Assembly: GCF_003254645.1 (NCBI RefSeq)
Contig: NZ_PNFD01000001.1
Span: 124,001 to 188,000, forward strand
From: Microbacterium suaedae
GTDB lineage: Bacteria > Actinomycetota > Actinomycetes > Actinomycetales > Microbacteriaceae
DNA: 64,000 nt
Direction: 5' to 3'
The notes under the pieces are model-generated. The model was not told the DNA's origin. It made no database searches and was given only the letters and a program-made list of their open reading frames with translations. Shown here piece by piece: positions 1-8,688 of this stretch (the first letter of the stretch is position 1; each line of letters starts with the position of its first letter). A program made the translations under genes and the position numbers.

Positions 1-603
1 ATGAGCCAGGTCACGGACTACGCGCGGGGCATCCACGTCGACACCGAAGCGCTCGAGGAACTCGCAGGTCGCTTCGATCCGAGCAATCCGGAAGAGCTCC
101 AGGAGGCGCTGCAGTCGGGCGCACTGCTCCCCCAGCAGACCGAGGCGCAGCAGGCCGCGCTCGCTCGCCTGGAGAACATGCTCGCCCTCATTGAGGGGTG
201 GGTCGATGTCGTCGCCGCCGAGGCGACGGGACGCGTGCCGAGCCTCGACCGGATCGCCGAGGCCACGCGTCGCCGCCGCGCGGTCGGCGGGCCGGCGCAG
301 GACGCGCTCGGTGCTCTCGTCGGTCTGCAGCTGCGCCCGCGCCGCCTGCGCGAGGCAGCCGCGATGTGGCGCGCCGTCGGCGACGCCGTCGGGCAGGGAG
401 ACCGCGATGCCCTGTGGGACTACCCGGATCTCGTGCCGACGGCGGAGGACATCGACGACCCGTCCGCGCTGATCGCGCGGCTCGAGGCCGCCGCGCGCGG
501 AGATGCAGCGCCACGCGATGAGATGGACGACGCCCTCGCCCGTCTTCTCGCCGAGGAGAGCGACGGCACCGACGACGAGCCGGGCGGACCGCGCCCAGTC
601 TGA
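1..603 (+). CDS. DUF2342-type zinc metalloprotease, C-terminal part (partial)
   Basis: This is the last 200 residues of a protein whose start lies before the window; the ATG at base 1 is probably internal. The sequence around residues 55-115 (a long helix with EGWVDVVAAEA, then RRRAVGGPAQ and LRPRRLREAA) is typical of the C-terminal half of the DUF2342 family of actinobacterial predicted zinc-dependent metalloproteases. The HExxH zinc site belongs to the missing upstream part and is not visible here. The tail after about residue 165 is acidic and low-complexity. The gene runs towards the cyclodehydratase-like gene and lies beside uvrD2/nudC/adnBA, the same neighbourhood as Rv3195 of M. tuberculosis (recalled, not searched). 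The substrate is unknown. Confidence 0.75.
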   Translation: MSQVTDYARGIHVDTEALEELAGRFDPSNPEELQEALQSGALLPQQTEAQQAALARLENMLALIEGWVDVVAAEATGRVPSLDRIAEATRRRRAVGGPAQDALGALVGLQLRPRRLREAAAMWRAVGDAVGQGDRDALWDYPDLVPTAEDIDDPSALIARLEAAARGDAAPRDEMDDALARLLAEESDGTDDEPGGPRPV

Positions 604-689
604 CTCGACGACGATGTCCACAGGCGGAACTCGCGCATCCGCCTGTGGATAACCGTCCGTCGTGCCGATGACCGCGACAGAATCGCCGC

Positions 690-1550
690 ATGGCGATGAT
701 CGAGCTCGACCCTGCGTACCCGGTGCTGTGGCGAGACGCCCGCTCGGTGCAGATCGGAGCACGGCCCGCGTTCTGCGTGCTGGACGACCCGCCCGCCTGG
801 CAGCTCGAGCTCCTCGAGTCGCTCGCTGCGGGGATCCCCGCGGGACGGATCGCCGGCGTGGCGGCCGCGCTCGGCGCCGAGCCGCGCGCGGCATCCGACT
901 TCGTCGCCCGTCTCGCTCCGATCCTGCGCGAGGTCGAGGTGCCGCACGAGATCTCGCTCGTCACATCCGATCGCGTGCCCCACGAGGCTGTCCTCGGCGT
1001 CTTCGGCGCCCTCCGCGATGCGGGCTTCGCGCCCGTCCGCGCCACCTCGCGCGCCGCGGTGGGAGCGGCGCGGACAGCTGTTCTGGTCAGCACCGAGGTC
1101 GTCCCTCCGCATCTCGCGCGCGAGCTCATGGGCGCGGATATCCCGCACGTGCCGCTCGCCCTCGAACCGCGCCGCGCGCTCGTCGGTCCGTTCGTGCTTC
1201 CCGGCGAGACTGCCTGCCTCGCCTGTCTCTGGGCTCACGAGAGCGACCGCGACCCAGCCTGGCCGACGATCGCCACTCAGCTCGTCGCCCGCCCCCACCC
1301 TGATCCGCCGAGCCGCTCGCTCGCCACCCTGGCGACCGCCCTGATCCCGCGCGTGATCGCGAGCGTCGACGGTTCTTCGGGTCGCTCGCGCTCCGTCACC
1401 GTGGCGAGCGACGGCCGCCGTCGCTGGCGGTCCCATCGCCCGCACGCAGCGTGTCTGTGCCGATCTCCGCGAGAAAGCGAGACGCCTGTCGCGTCGATCG
1501 TCCGGAGCCCGCCGACCACGACAGCGACAGGGACGTCTCGGCGCGAGTGA
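690..1550 (+). CDS. Cyclodehydratase/ThiF-like (TOMM leader-binding family) protein
   Basis: This 286-residue protein resembles the E1-like proteins annotated as TOMM precursor leader peptide-binding or bacteriocin cyclodehydratase domain proteins. Visible signs are a CLACLW motif at about residues 179-184 and a second cysteine pair HAACLC at about 251-256, which together look like the structural zinc site of this fold. No precursor peptide, YcaO or dehydrogenase gene lies nearby, so it is an orphan and probably does not make a thiazole/oxazole peptide. It occupies the position of Rv3196 in M. tuberculosis. The last about 52 codons overlap the convergent uvrD2 gene by 155 bases. The roughly 30 residues after the last cysteine look unlike the family, so the tail may simply be read-through into uvrD2 antisense sequence. 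The role is unknown. Confidence 0.6.
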   Translation: MAMIELDPAYPVLWRDARSVQIGARPAFCVLDDPPAWQLELLESLAAGIPAGRIAGVAAALGAEPRAASDFVARLAPILREVEVPHEISLVTSDRVPHEAVLGVFGALRDAGFAPVRATSRAAVGAARTAVLVSTEVVPPHLARELMGADIPHVPLALEPRRALVGPFVLPGETACLACLWAHESDRDPAWPTIATQLVARPHPDPPSRSLATLATALIPRVIASVDGSSGRSRSVTVASDGRRRWRSHRPHAACLCRSPRESETPVASIVRSPPTTTATGTSRRE

Positions 1551-3117
1551 TGCCCACGTATGCGAGACGCCGCTCCTCGTCGATTCCTTCCAAGGACGAT
1601 GCATACGAGATCGGCAACAGCCCTTCCGACGCGCCGATGAGGAACACGTGCGGCCATTCGAGCCCCTTCGCCGCGTGCAGTGTGGCGAGCGTCACTGTGC
1701 GCACGGCGGGCTCATGCTGATCCTTGGCGCGCGCCAACAGCCGATCGGCGAACCCGCGCAGTGTAGCGTTCTCGCCCTCGTCCTCGGCGAGACGAAGGAT
1801 GGTCTGCCGCGCCTCCCACGCACCGCGCAGCGCGCCTCCCGCCTCGGGCGCATCGTCGGTGTGCCCGAGACCCCGGAGAACGTCGCGCACGGCCGATGCG
1901 AAGCCCCTCTCGCTCGGCGCGACGGCGGCGGCGCGGATGGCCATGATCGCCTGGCGAACCTCGGGCATGTCGAAGAAGCGGGTACCGCCGAGCACTCCCG
2001 CCGCAATGCCCAGCTGGGCGAGCGCCTGCTGCACGAGCGCCGACTGCGCGTGGGAGCGATAGAGCACGGCGATCTCACCCGGCGTCGCCACCGTGCCGTG
2101 CGCTCCGTCGAGAAGGTCTCGGATCCGCCGGGCAACGCCGGCCGCCTCGGCTTCGTCGTCCGCGTATGCGGTGACGGTGGGAACAGGATCCCCCTCCCCA
2201 CGGGTCGCACGCAGGCGTAATGCGCCGGGACGATCGCGCATGAGCGCGTTCGCGACGTCCAGGATCGGCGGGGCCGAGCGGTAATTTCGCTCGAGGCGCA
2301 CGATGGTCGCGTCCGGATACCGGGCGCCGAACTCGAGAAGAAAACGCGCCTCGGCTCCCGTGAAGGAGTAGATCGTCTGGCTCGCATCGCCCACCACGCA
2401 GATGTCACGCCGCTTTCCCAGCCACAGTTCGAGAAGTCGGTTCTGCAGCGCCGAGACGTCCTGATATTCGTCGACCGTGAAGTGCCGGTACTGCTCGCGA
2501 ATCGCGACGGCGACCCGCGGCTCCGACTCGATCATGCCCGCGCACGCGAGGAGCACGTCCTCGAAGTCGAGCTGCCGCCGCTCGTCTTTGAGCTTCTCGT
2601 AGGCGGCCATGAGGTCGACGAGCGCATCCGCGCCAACAGCCCCGACACCGCGATCAAGCGTGCGGTAGTCATCGATCGACCGCATCGTGACCTTTCGCCA
2701 CTCGATCTGTGCCGCGATGTCGCGCAGAGTGTTCGTGTCGGGTCGCAGGCGCAGGGTCTCGGCGGCGTGCGCCAGAAGTCGCACCTTGTTATCGACGATC
2801 TTCGGCGCCGTGTCACCCGCGACTGTCGGCCAGAAGAAATTCAGCTGCGCCAAGGCTGCGGCGTGGAAGGTCTTCGCCTGCACACCGACGACGCCCATCG
2901 CGCGCAATCGCCCCCGCAGTTCCCCAGCCGCCTTCGAGGTGAATGTCAACGCGAGCACGCGATTCGGCGTATAGGTACCTTCCTCGACGCCGTATGCGAT
3001 GCGGTGAGTGATGACGCGCGTCTTCCCCGTTCCGGCGCCCGCGAGCACCGCAACCGGGCCCCGCACGATCTCTGCCGCCTGGCGCTGCGCCGGATCGAGT
3101 GCGTCGAGCGCGCTCAC
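1396..3117 (-). CDS. uvrD2: ATP-dependent 3'-5' DNA helicase UvrD2
   Basis: This SF1A helicase is expected to translocate 3' to 5' on single-stranded DNA in repair. From the GTG at 3117 it is 573 residues. Motifs in order: Q motif DPAQRQA at 8-14, Walker A GAGTGKT at 27-33, TFTSKAA at 58-64, Walker B DEYQD at 216-220, GDASQTIYSFTGA from about 243, and ATLHAAKGLEW plus a VGITRAE motif near the C-terminus. The start is chosen because its GTG overlaps the nudC stop (GTGA), giving translational coupling; an upstream in-frame extension is low-complexity Arg-rich shadow sequence. Mycobacterial UvrD2 is about 700 residues with HRDC and tetracysteine domains at the end. This one stops soon after the SRFLAEI motif and has neither. 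Confidence 0.88.
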   Translation of the reverse strand: MSALDALDPAQRQAAEIVRGPVAVLAGAGTGKTRVITHRIAYGVEEGTYTPNRVLALTFTSKAAGELRGRLRAMGVVGVQAKTFHAAALAQLNFFWPTVAGDTAPKIVDNKVRLLAHAAETLRLRPDTNTLRDIAAQIEWRKVTMRSIDDYRTLDRGVGAVGADALVDLMAAYEKLKDERRQLDFEDVLLACAGMIESEPRVAVAIREQYRHFTVDEYQDVSALQNRLLELWLGKRRDICVVGDASQTIYSFTGAEARFLLEFGARYPDATIVRLERNYRSAPPILDVANALMRDRPGALRLRATRGEGDPVPTVTAYADDEAEAAGVARRIRDLLDGAHGTVATPGEIAVLYRSHAQSALVQQALAQLGIAAGVLGGTRFFDMPEVRQAIMAIRAAAVAPSERGFASAVRDVLRGLGHTDDAPEAGGALRGAWEARQTILRLAEDEGENATLRGFADRLLARAKDQHEPAVRTVTLATLHAAKGLEWPHVFLIGASEGLLPISYASSLEGIDEERRLAYVGITRAETSLSLSWSAGSGRSTRQASRFLAEIGTDTLRAGDGTASDGGRRSPR

Positions 3118-4013
3118 CCTTCGCCTCCCGGGCCTGCATCGTGCCAGGCGCGGATGAGGTGGTGTGCGACCGAGACGCCGCCGGGAAGCGAGACATCGCC
3201 TTCGCCGCGCAGAGCTCGGCCGATCTCTTCGCGCGTGAACCACCGTGTCTCGATGATCTCCTCGCCATCCGGCCGTGCCTCGTCCTCGTCGACGGCCGTG
3301 ACGTGGAAGCCGAGCATGAGGGAGCGCGGGTACGGCCACGCCTGTGAAGCGATGTAACGCAGATCGCGTACGCGCACGCCCGCTTCCTCCGCAAGCTCAC
3401 GATGGATGGTCTGCTCCGCCGACTCTCCCGCCTCGATGAAGCCCGCGAAGCAGGAGAACATGCGTCCTCCCCATGCGGCGTTCGCGCCGAGGAGCAACCG
3501 CTCATCGTCTGCGCTCGTGATTCCCACGATGACGGCAGGATCCGTTCGCGGGAAGTGTTCGCGTCCGCACCCATCGCAGTGTCGGGCCCAGCCCGCCATC
3601 GTCGTCCGGGTGCGCTCTCCGCACCCGGGACAGAACGCGGCCTCGACGAGCCAGCGCCCGAGCGCCACGGCGGTCACGAACAGCTCCGCCTCGTGCGGAG
3701 GGAGCGACGCGCCGACCTCCCGGAACGAGGCACCGTCGGAACCGACCTCTTCCGACCCCCTCTCCCCGACCGCGGCCAGGAGCAGCGCGACACCGTCCGA
3801 GTCACGCCCCAGGAATGCCCATTCGGCGTCGGCCGCGACGTCGTCAGGCGCGACGAAGCTCAGCACGGCATGGCCACGGGAGACCGGCGCGCGGTCGCCG
3901 CTCACGAGCAGAACCCGCGTCCCCGGATCCCCGCGCAGAGCATCGACGAGGCCGGTCACCGTACGCTCCTCGGCGCTGACGTCGAACGGGGCGGTGGCGA
4001 CAGTAACGGGCAT
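3114..4013 (-). CDS. nudC: NAD+ diphosphatase (NADH pyrophosphatase), NUDIX family
   Basis: This enzyme hydrolyses NAD(H) to NMN(H) and AMP, and in some bacteria removes NAD caps from RNA. It has 299 residues. The N-terminal half is variable, followed by a zinc ribbon with cysteine pairs CPGCGERT and CDGCGREHF. Next comes a NUDIX box GFIEAGESAEQTIHRE-LAEEAG, and the family-specific SQPWPFPxS motif appears as SQAWPYPRS. The ATG at 4013 is preceded by a good AGAGGGA ribosome-binding site; longer readings lack one. It is co-transcribed with uvrD2 through a 4-base overlap and is divergent from the pseudokinase gene over a 64-base gap. The pairing of nudC and uvrD2 is also seen in mycobacteria. 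Confidence 0.9.
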   Translation of the reverse strand: MPVTVATAPFDVSAEERTVTGLVDALRGDPGTRVLLVSGDRAPVSRGHAVLSFVAPDDVAADAEWAFLGRDSDGVALLLAAVGERGSEEVGSDGASFREVGASLPPHEAELFVTAVALGRWLVEAAFCPGCGERTRTTMAGWARHCDGCGREHFPRTDPAVIVGITSADDERLLLGANAAWGGRMFSCFAGFIEAGESAEQTIHRELAEEAGVRVRDLRYIASQAWPYPRSLMLGFHVTAVDEDEARPDGEEIIETRWFTREEIGRALRGEGDVSLPGGVSVAHHLIRAWHDAGPGGEG

Positions 4014-4077
4014 CGAGTCCCTCTCTGCGGGGCGTGGCGTGGCGTGTGGTCCTGCCCTCCAATCTAGTCTGGGCGGC

Positions 4078-5283
4078 ATGGCTCGATCTCCTCTCACTCT
4101 CGCCGCGGCCGCGACGGCCGCCCTGTCGGACGCGGAGATTCGGGCGACGCGGCTCCTCACGACCGGAGGCTCCGGGCGCTTCGATGCGGCCCTGATCACC
4201 CTCGCCGACGGCGACGATCTTGTCGTGCGCATCCCGACGAGCGATGATTCCCTGAGCGACGTCGAAAGCGAGCTCGTCGCCCTGCGCGCGCTGACCGCCG
4301 GGGCGCGCGAGGTGCTCGGATTCGCTATCCCCGAGGTGCGCGGTTCCGCCGTCATCGACGAGAAGCGGGCGGTCGTGACGAGCTATCTTCCCGGCTACCA
4401 GGTCGAGGCGGGGCAGATTCCGCCGGGCCGTGGCATCGCCCGCGAGATCGGATCCGCCATCGCGAAGATCCATGCGCTGCCGCCCTCCGTCGTCCGCGGC
4501 GCAGGGCTTCCCGAACGCACCCCCGCGGATGCTCGCAGCGATCTGGAGCGGCTCCTCGACGCGATCGGACGCAGCGGCCGGGTGCCCGTGCGGCTGATGG
4601 TCCGATGGCGCGAGGCCGTCGAGGACGATCGCCTCTGGTCCTACGAATCGACCGTCGTCCTGGGCGGCTCTCAGGCGACGTCCTTCGTTTTCCAGGACGA
4701 CGCATCCGACGAACCGGTCGTGACCGGCGTGCTCGATTGGCAGGGTCTCGGAATCGGCGATCCCGCGATCGATCTGCACTGGACAGCGGCCGCTCCTGAA
4801 GCGGCGGATGACGTGTTCGACGCGTATGCCGAGGGAGCCGTGCGGGCGCCCGATCGCGCCCTCCGCGTTCGGGCTCGCCTGCACGCCGAGCTCGAGTTCG
4901 CACGCTGGCTCGTGCACGGCATCGAGACCCACCGCTCGCAGGTCGTCGACGACGCCGCGGATCTGCTCGAATCGCTCTCCGCGGGCCTCGCCGACGATGC
5001 ACTCCTCGCGGATCTGCCCGTGCGCGAACGGGCCGATGTGAGCGACGCGATCGCGCTTCTCGATCGAATGCCGCGAGCTGCTCGATCGGATGCGGACACG
5101 TCGATGCACACAGACGCGTTCGGTCCGGAGGAGCTGCGGCTGCACAAAGAGGAAGACTGGAACGCCACGCCGCCTCGCTCTCCGAGGGACGACGTGACGA
5201 CGCAGACGGTCGATGCGGTCTCCGATGAGACCCAGCCGGTCGAGACACCGGACGACGAAACCGACCGGCTGCGCCACCCGTAG
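4078..5283 (+). CDS. Aminoglycoside/macrolide phosphotransferase-like protein, probable pseudokinase
   Basis: This 401-residue protein has the APH/choline-kinase-like fold. A small N-lobe comes first (RFDAALITL, LVVRIPTS), then LPGYQV, AIAKIHALP and a conserved helical C-lobe. The metal-binding DFG-equivalent region is kept (GVLDWQGLGIGDPAIDLHW, about residues 219-237). However, the position where active members have HGDLHPGN reads YESTVVLGGSQATSFVF (about residues 188-204), so the catalytic Asp and metal-binding Asn are absent. It should therefore not phosphorylate a drug in the usual way. The last 65 residues are acidic and look disordered. It is convergent with adnB, the two stop codons being adjacent. 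The ATG at 4078 follows a short divergent promoter region shared with nudC. Confidence 0.65.
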   Translation: MARSPLTLAAAATAALSDAEIRATRLLTTGGSGRFDAALITLADGDDLVVRIPTSDDSLSDVESELVALRALTAGAREVLGFAIPEVRGSAVIDEKRAVVTSYLPGYQVEAGQIPPGRGIAREIGSAIAKIHALPPSVVRGAGLPERTPADARSDLERLLDAIGRSGRVPVRLMVRWREAVEDDRLWSYESTVVLGGSQATSFVFQDDASDEPVVTGVLDWQGLGIGDPAIDLHWTAAAPEAADDVFDAYAEGAVRAPDRALRVRARLHAELEFARWLVHGIETHRSQVVDDAADLLESLSAGLADDALLADLPVRERADVSDAIALLDRMPRAARSDADTSMHTDAFGPEELRLHKEEDWNATPPRSPRDDVTTQTVDAVSDETQPVETPDDETDRLRHP

Positions 5284-8200
5284 CTACGCCCGCGCGGCGC
5301 GCCAGCGGGCGATCAGCTCGGCTTCTTCCATCGGCCTCTCATCCCGCAGCACGAGATCGTCCGGCACGTAGTACAGGGCGACGTCGATCTCGTCGAGCGG
5401 TACACCGTGGCGCCGGTGGTAGGCGAGCCGGTACAGGGCCAGCTGCAGCATCCGCTCCTCGCGCTCGCGCTCCGTTGACGGAGCCCTGCCTGTCTTCCAA
5501 TCGACGATCTCGATGCGCCCGCGGCGACGATAGACCGCATCGAGCTTGCAGATCATGATGTGCGAAGCCCCCGCATCCAGTTCGAGCGCGAAATCGACCT
5601 CAGTCTCGACCTCGATCGGCTGGAGATCCGCCCACTCGCTCCGTTCGAAGATCTCGCGCAGCCGGGCGAGGTCTCGCTCATCGTCTGCGTTCGCGACGGC
5701 CGTTCCGCTCCACTCACGATCGACGTCGTCGACATCCCAGAGCGCATCGTCTGCCGAGGCTGCCGCACCGGCGAGGCCGGACCGCTTCTCGACCCACTGG
5801 TGGAACAGCGTTCCGAGCCGTGTCTGCCGATACGGGCGCTCGGGCATCGGCCGCACGAGCGCATCGAGCGTCTCGTCGAAGCCCACGACGTAGTCCTTGA
5901 ACTTCGAAGCGGGCACGCGCGTCGGCACCGGGGCCGGGATGCCACGAGTCGCCTCCTCGCGTTCAGCGAGCAGCCGTGCGAGTTCAGGCGTCGGATCCGC
6001 GGGCGCCGTCGAACGCACGAGTTCCGCCGCTTCCTCGACGCGCAAGCGGCGGGCTCCGAGCGCGTCGAGCGGCCACTCGAGCGTCGCGCCCTCCCCCGCA
6101 TACGGATTCTCTGCGTCATCGGCCGTCGGCTCGATCGACTCGCGACCGAGCTCGTCGAGGATCTCCTCCAAGAAGGTGCTCGGCCGCCGCGACTTCACCT
6201 GCCCGGACCAGCGCGATCCCGTCAGCAGGAGGTCTCCGCGAGCGCGCGTGACGGCTACGTACGCGAGGCGTCGCTCCTCGTCGCCCTGATGCTCGCGATT
6301 CGCCGCCTTGAAATCCTCGAATGCCCCGCGCAGCTCCTTCTCGGCCGCCTTCTTCTCGGCGCCGGCGAGCGCAACGGCCGGTGCCTGCCATTCGAACCGC
6401 GGCAGCGCCGCGGCGTCTCCGCGGAACCGATAGGGCAGCTGACCGAATGCGAATCCGCCCATGACGTTCTTGGGCGAGCCCGGCAACTCATCCTGGACGA
6501 GGCGCACGACCGCCACGGCATCCCATTCGAGCCCCTTCGAGCCGTGGATCGTCAGCAGTTGCACGACCCCCGGCTCCGGCGGCTCGGTATGCGGTGTGAG
6601 GTCGTCGGCCTGCTCGGCGTGATCGAGCCAGGCCAGCACGCTCCCGATCGTGCCGCGTTCGTCGACGAGCAGGAAGCCCCGCACCTCCTCGGCGAACGCC
6701 CGGAGCTGCGCCGAAGCGGTACGAGCCGCCCCCCGCGTCTCGTTCGCTGCGAGCTCCACATCGAGTCGCAGCTCCTGTTCGATCATGCGCAACAGGTCCG
6801 GAATCGGCTGGCCCGCGGCGCGGCGCAACCGATCGAACATCTCGGCCGCCTCCTTCAGTCGGGCCCGCCCTTCATCCGTGAACGGCGCAAGCAGCCGGTA
6901 GTCGGCACGCGCCGTGCGCATGAAATCGAGGGCGTCGATGATCGAGGTCTGCTCATCGATGCCCGCCGACTCGCGCACACGCTGCCGCACGGTGTCCGAC
7001 AGCGGTGAGAGAGATTCGTCTCGTCGCGCCAGCTCTCGGGCAAGACCATGGAGCGCGCCCATATCGGCGAGCCCGACCGCGAACCGCGGTCCCACGAGAA
7101 GCCGGATGAGCGACGATCCCTCAGACGGGTCGTGCAGCACGCGCAGAGCGCTGACGACATCGGTGACCTCTGGGACAGACAGGAGTCCGCCGAGCCCGAG
7201 AATGCGGTGAGGCACCCCCTTCGACGCGAGCGCATCGGCGAAGCGCTGCATGTGCTTCTTCGATCGGAACAGGATCGCGCCCGTGTGGTCGCGCTCGGAT
7301 CCGTGTTCTTGCTCGTGCGCCCGGTGACGCGCCGCGAACCAGTCAGCCGTCTGCTCAGCCTCGGCGTCGATCGTATCGGCGAAGATCACATCGAGGCGCC
7401 CATCGTCTGCTCCTGGACGCGGCTCGAGTTCGTGCACCGCGGGACGATCGGGACGGGCGAAGGGGCGAACGAGGCGGTTCGCTGCCCGGAGCACGACCCG
7501 GTCGTTTCGCCAGCTCGTCATGAGCTCGTATCGATGAGCGGACTTCTCACGTGCGAAGTCTCGGGCGAAGGCGTGGATGTTGTCGGCGCTCGCACCGCGC
7601 CAGCCGTAGATCGCCTGATTCGGATCGCCCACGGCCATCACCGCCGTATCGCGGAACATCGTGGACAGCAGACGTGTCTGCAGGACCGACGTGTCCTGGT
7701 ACTCGTCGAGGAGCACGACGCGATACTGCTCGCGCAGACCATCTGCGACCTCCGGGGACGCTTCGACGACGTCGAGGGCGCCGGAGACCTGGTCGGCGAA
7801 GTCCAGCACGCCGCGACGCTGCTTCTCGGCGTCGTAGTCGGCCACGAGATCGAGGAGCATCGGAAGCGACGCGAGGGCCGCGTGCGCCCGATCCCAGGGG
7901 CGAGGTGACGAGATCGCCGGGTTCACGAAGGGCGCGAACGCGGCGGCCTGCTCTGATGCGTATCGCCGCACGGAATCGGGATCGACGCGATTATCGAGAA
8001 GCGCGCCCGCGAGGTTCTGAATCGCCTGGACGATCTCGCCGAGCCCACTGTCGATGTCCTCCAGACCGACGTTGTCGGCGGCGATCGCGACGCGCCGTGC
8101 GACCACCCACGCCGACGACGCGCTCAGCATTCCCGCGTCTGGATCGCGCCCGATCCGCGCGGCGTTTTCTCGCACGACGGAGTCGGCGAAGGCGTTGTAC

Positions 8201-8688
8201 GTCGACACCCGCGGACGGTTCAGCAGAGCCTCCGCAGAGTCGTCATCGCGGGAGTCGGTCCCGAGGCGCCGGGCGAGACTGTCGAGGACCTCCCGTCGCA
8301 CGGCAGCCGCCTGAGCGGGCGTCGAGGCCTCGCCGATGCGTGCGAACTCGCGGCTCGAGACGACCTCGCGCAGATACGGCAGCAAGCCCCGGCGGTCGAA
8401 CTCGTCGATCTGCGCGAGGCGCCTCGCGATGCGCTCCGCGAGCTCGCCCGCGGCCTTGCGGGTGAAGGTCAGACCGAGGATCTCGTCGGCACGGACGTGA
8501 CCGTTGGCGACGAGCCAGAGCACCCGCGCCGACATCGTCTCGGTCTTTCCGCTGCCGGCGCCGGCAACGACGAGAGACGGCTCGGGCGGCGCCTCGATGA
8601 CATCGCGCTGGGCGGGCGTCGGGGCGAACAGCCCGAGCGCCCGAGAGATCACGTCGGCCGACAGACCTTGTTCGCTGCTCTCCGTCAT
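5284..8688 (-). CDS. adnB: AdnB subunit of the AdnAB helicase-nuclease
   Basis: AdnAB is the actinobacterial counterpart of RecBCD/AddAB and resects double-strand breaks using two motor and two nuclease domains. This 1134-residue subunit has Walker A GAGSGKT at 43-49, a TFTRKAAGEL motif, Walker B LLDEYQDTS, GDPNQAIYGWRGA, the LLTIHGSKGLEW motif and YVAVTRAR. A C-terminal RecB-family nuclease follows, with KLDAVYRR, DWKTG at 1063-1067 and the QLALYRLAY motif. The ATG at 8688 overlaps the adnA stop (ATGA), so the two are translationally coupled as expected for an obligate heterodimer. AdnA and AdnB are told apart by order and motif strength: the canonical helicase motifs here fit AdnB. Confidence 0.9.
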   Translation of the reverse strand: MTESSEQGLSADVISRALGLFAPTPAQRDVIEAPPEPSLVVAGAGSGKTETMSARVLWLVANGHVRADEILGLTFTRKAAGELAERIARRLAQIDEFDRRGLLPYLREVVSSREFARIGEASTPAQAAAVRREVLDSLARRLGTDSRDDDSAEALLNRPRVSTYNAFADSVVRENAARIGRDPDAGMLSASSAWVVARRVAIAADNVGLEDIDSGLGEIVQAIQNLAGALLDNRVDPDSVRRYASEQAAAFAPFVNPAISSPRPWDRAHAALASLPMLLDLVADYDAEKQRRGVLDFADQVSGALDVVEASPEVADGLREQYRVVLLDEYQDTSVLQTRLLSTMFRDTAVMAVGDPNQAIYGWRGASADNIHAFARDFAREKSAHRYELMTSWRNDRVVLRAANRLVRPFARPDRPAVHELEPRPGADDGRLDVIFADTIDAEAEQTADWFAARHRAHEQEHGSERDHTGAILFRSKKHMQRFADALASKGVPHRILGLGGLLSVPEVTDVVSALRVLHDPSEGSSLIRLLVGPRFAVGLADMGALHGLARELARRDESLSPLSDTVRQRVRESAGIDEQTSIIDALDFMRTARADYRLLAPFTDEGRARLKEAAEMFDRLRRAAGQPIPDLLRMIEQELRLDVELAANETRGAARTASAQLRAFAEEVRGFLLVDERGTIGSVLAWLDHAEQADDLTPHTEPPEPGVVQLLTIHGSKGLEWDAVAVVRLVQDELPGSPKNVMGGFAFGQLPYRFRGDAAALPRFEWQAPAVALAGAEKKAAEKELRGAFEDFKAANREHQGDEERRLAYVAVTRARGDLLLTGSRWSGQVKSRRPSTFLEEILDELGRESIEPTADDAENPYAGEGATLEWPLDALGARRLRVEEAAELVRSTAPADPTPELARLLAEREEATRGIPAPVPTRVPASKFKDYVVGFDETLDALVRPMPERPYRQTRLGTLFHQWVEKRSGLAGAAASADDALWDVDDVDREWSGTAVANADDERDLARLREIFERSEWADLQPIEVETEVDFALELDAGASHIMICKLDAVYRRRGRIEIVDWKTGRAPSTEREREERMLQLALYRLAYHRRHGVPLDEIDVALYYVPDDLVLRDERPMEEAELIARWRAARA

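Noticed and set aside
690..1550. Thiazole/oxazole-modified peptide (TOMM) biosynthetic cluster
   Set aside because: Only the cyclodehydratase-like gene is present; no YcaO, dehydrogenase, precursor peptide or exporter is adjacent, and the locus is conserved housekeeping.
4078..5283. Aminoglycoside or macrolide resistance gene
   Set aside because: The catalytic Asp-containing loop is absent and the gene sits in a housekeeping repair locus without mobile elements.
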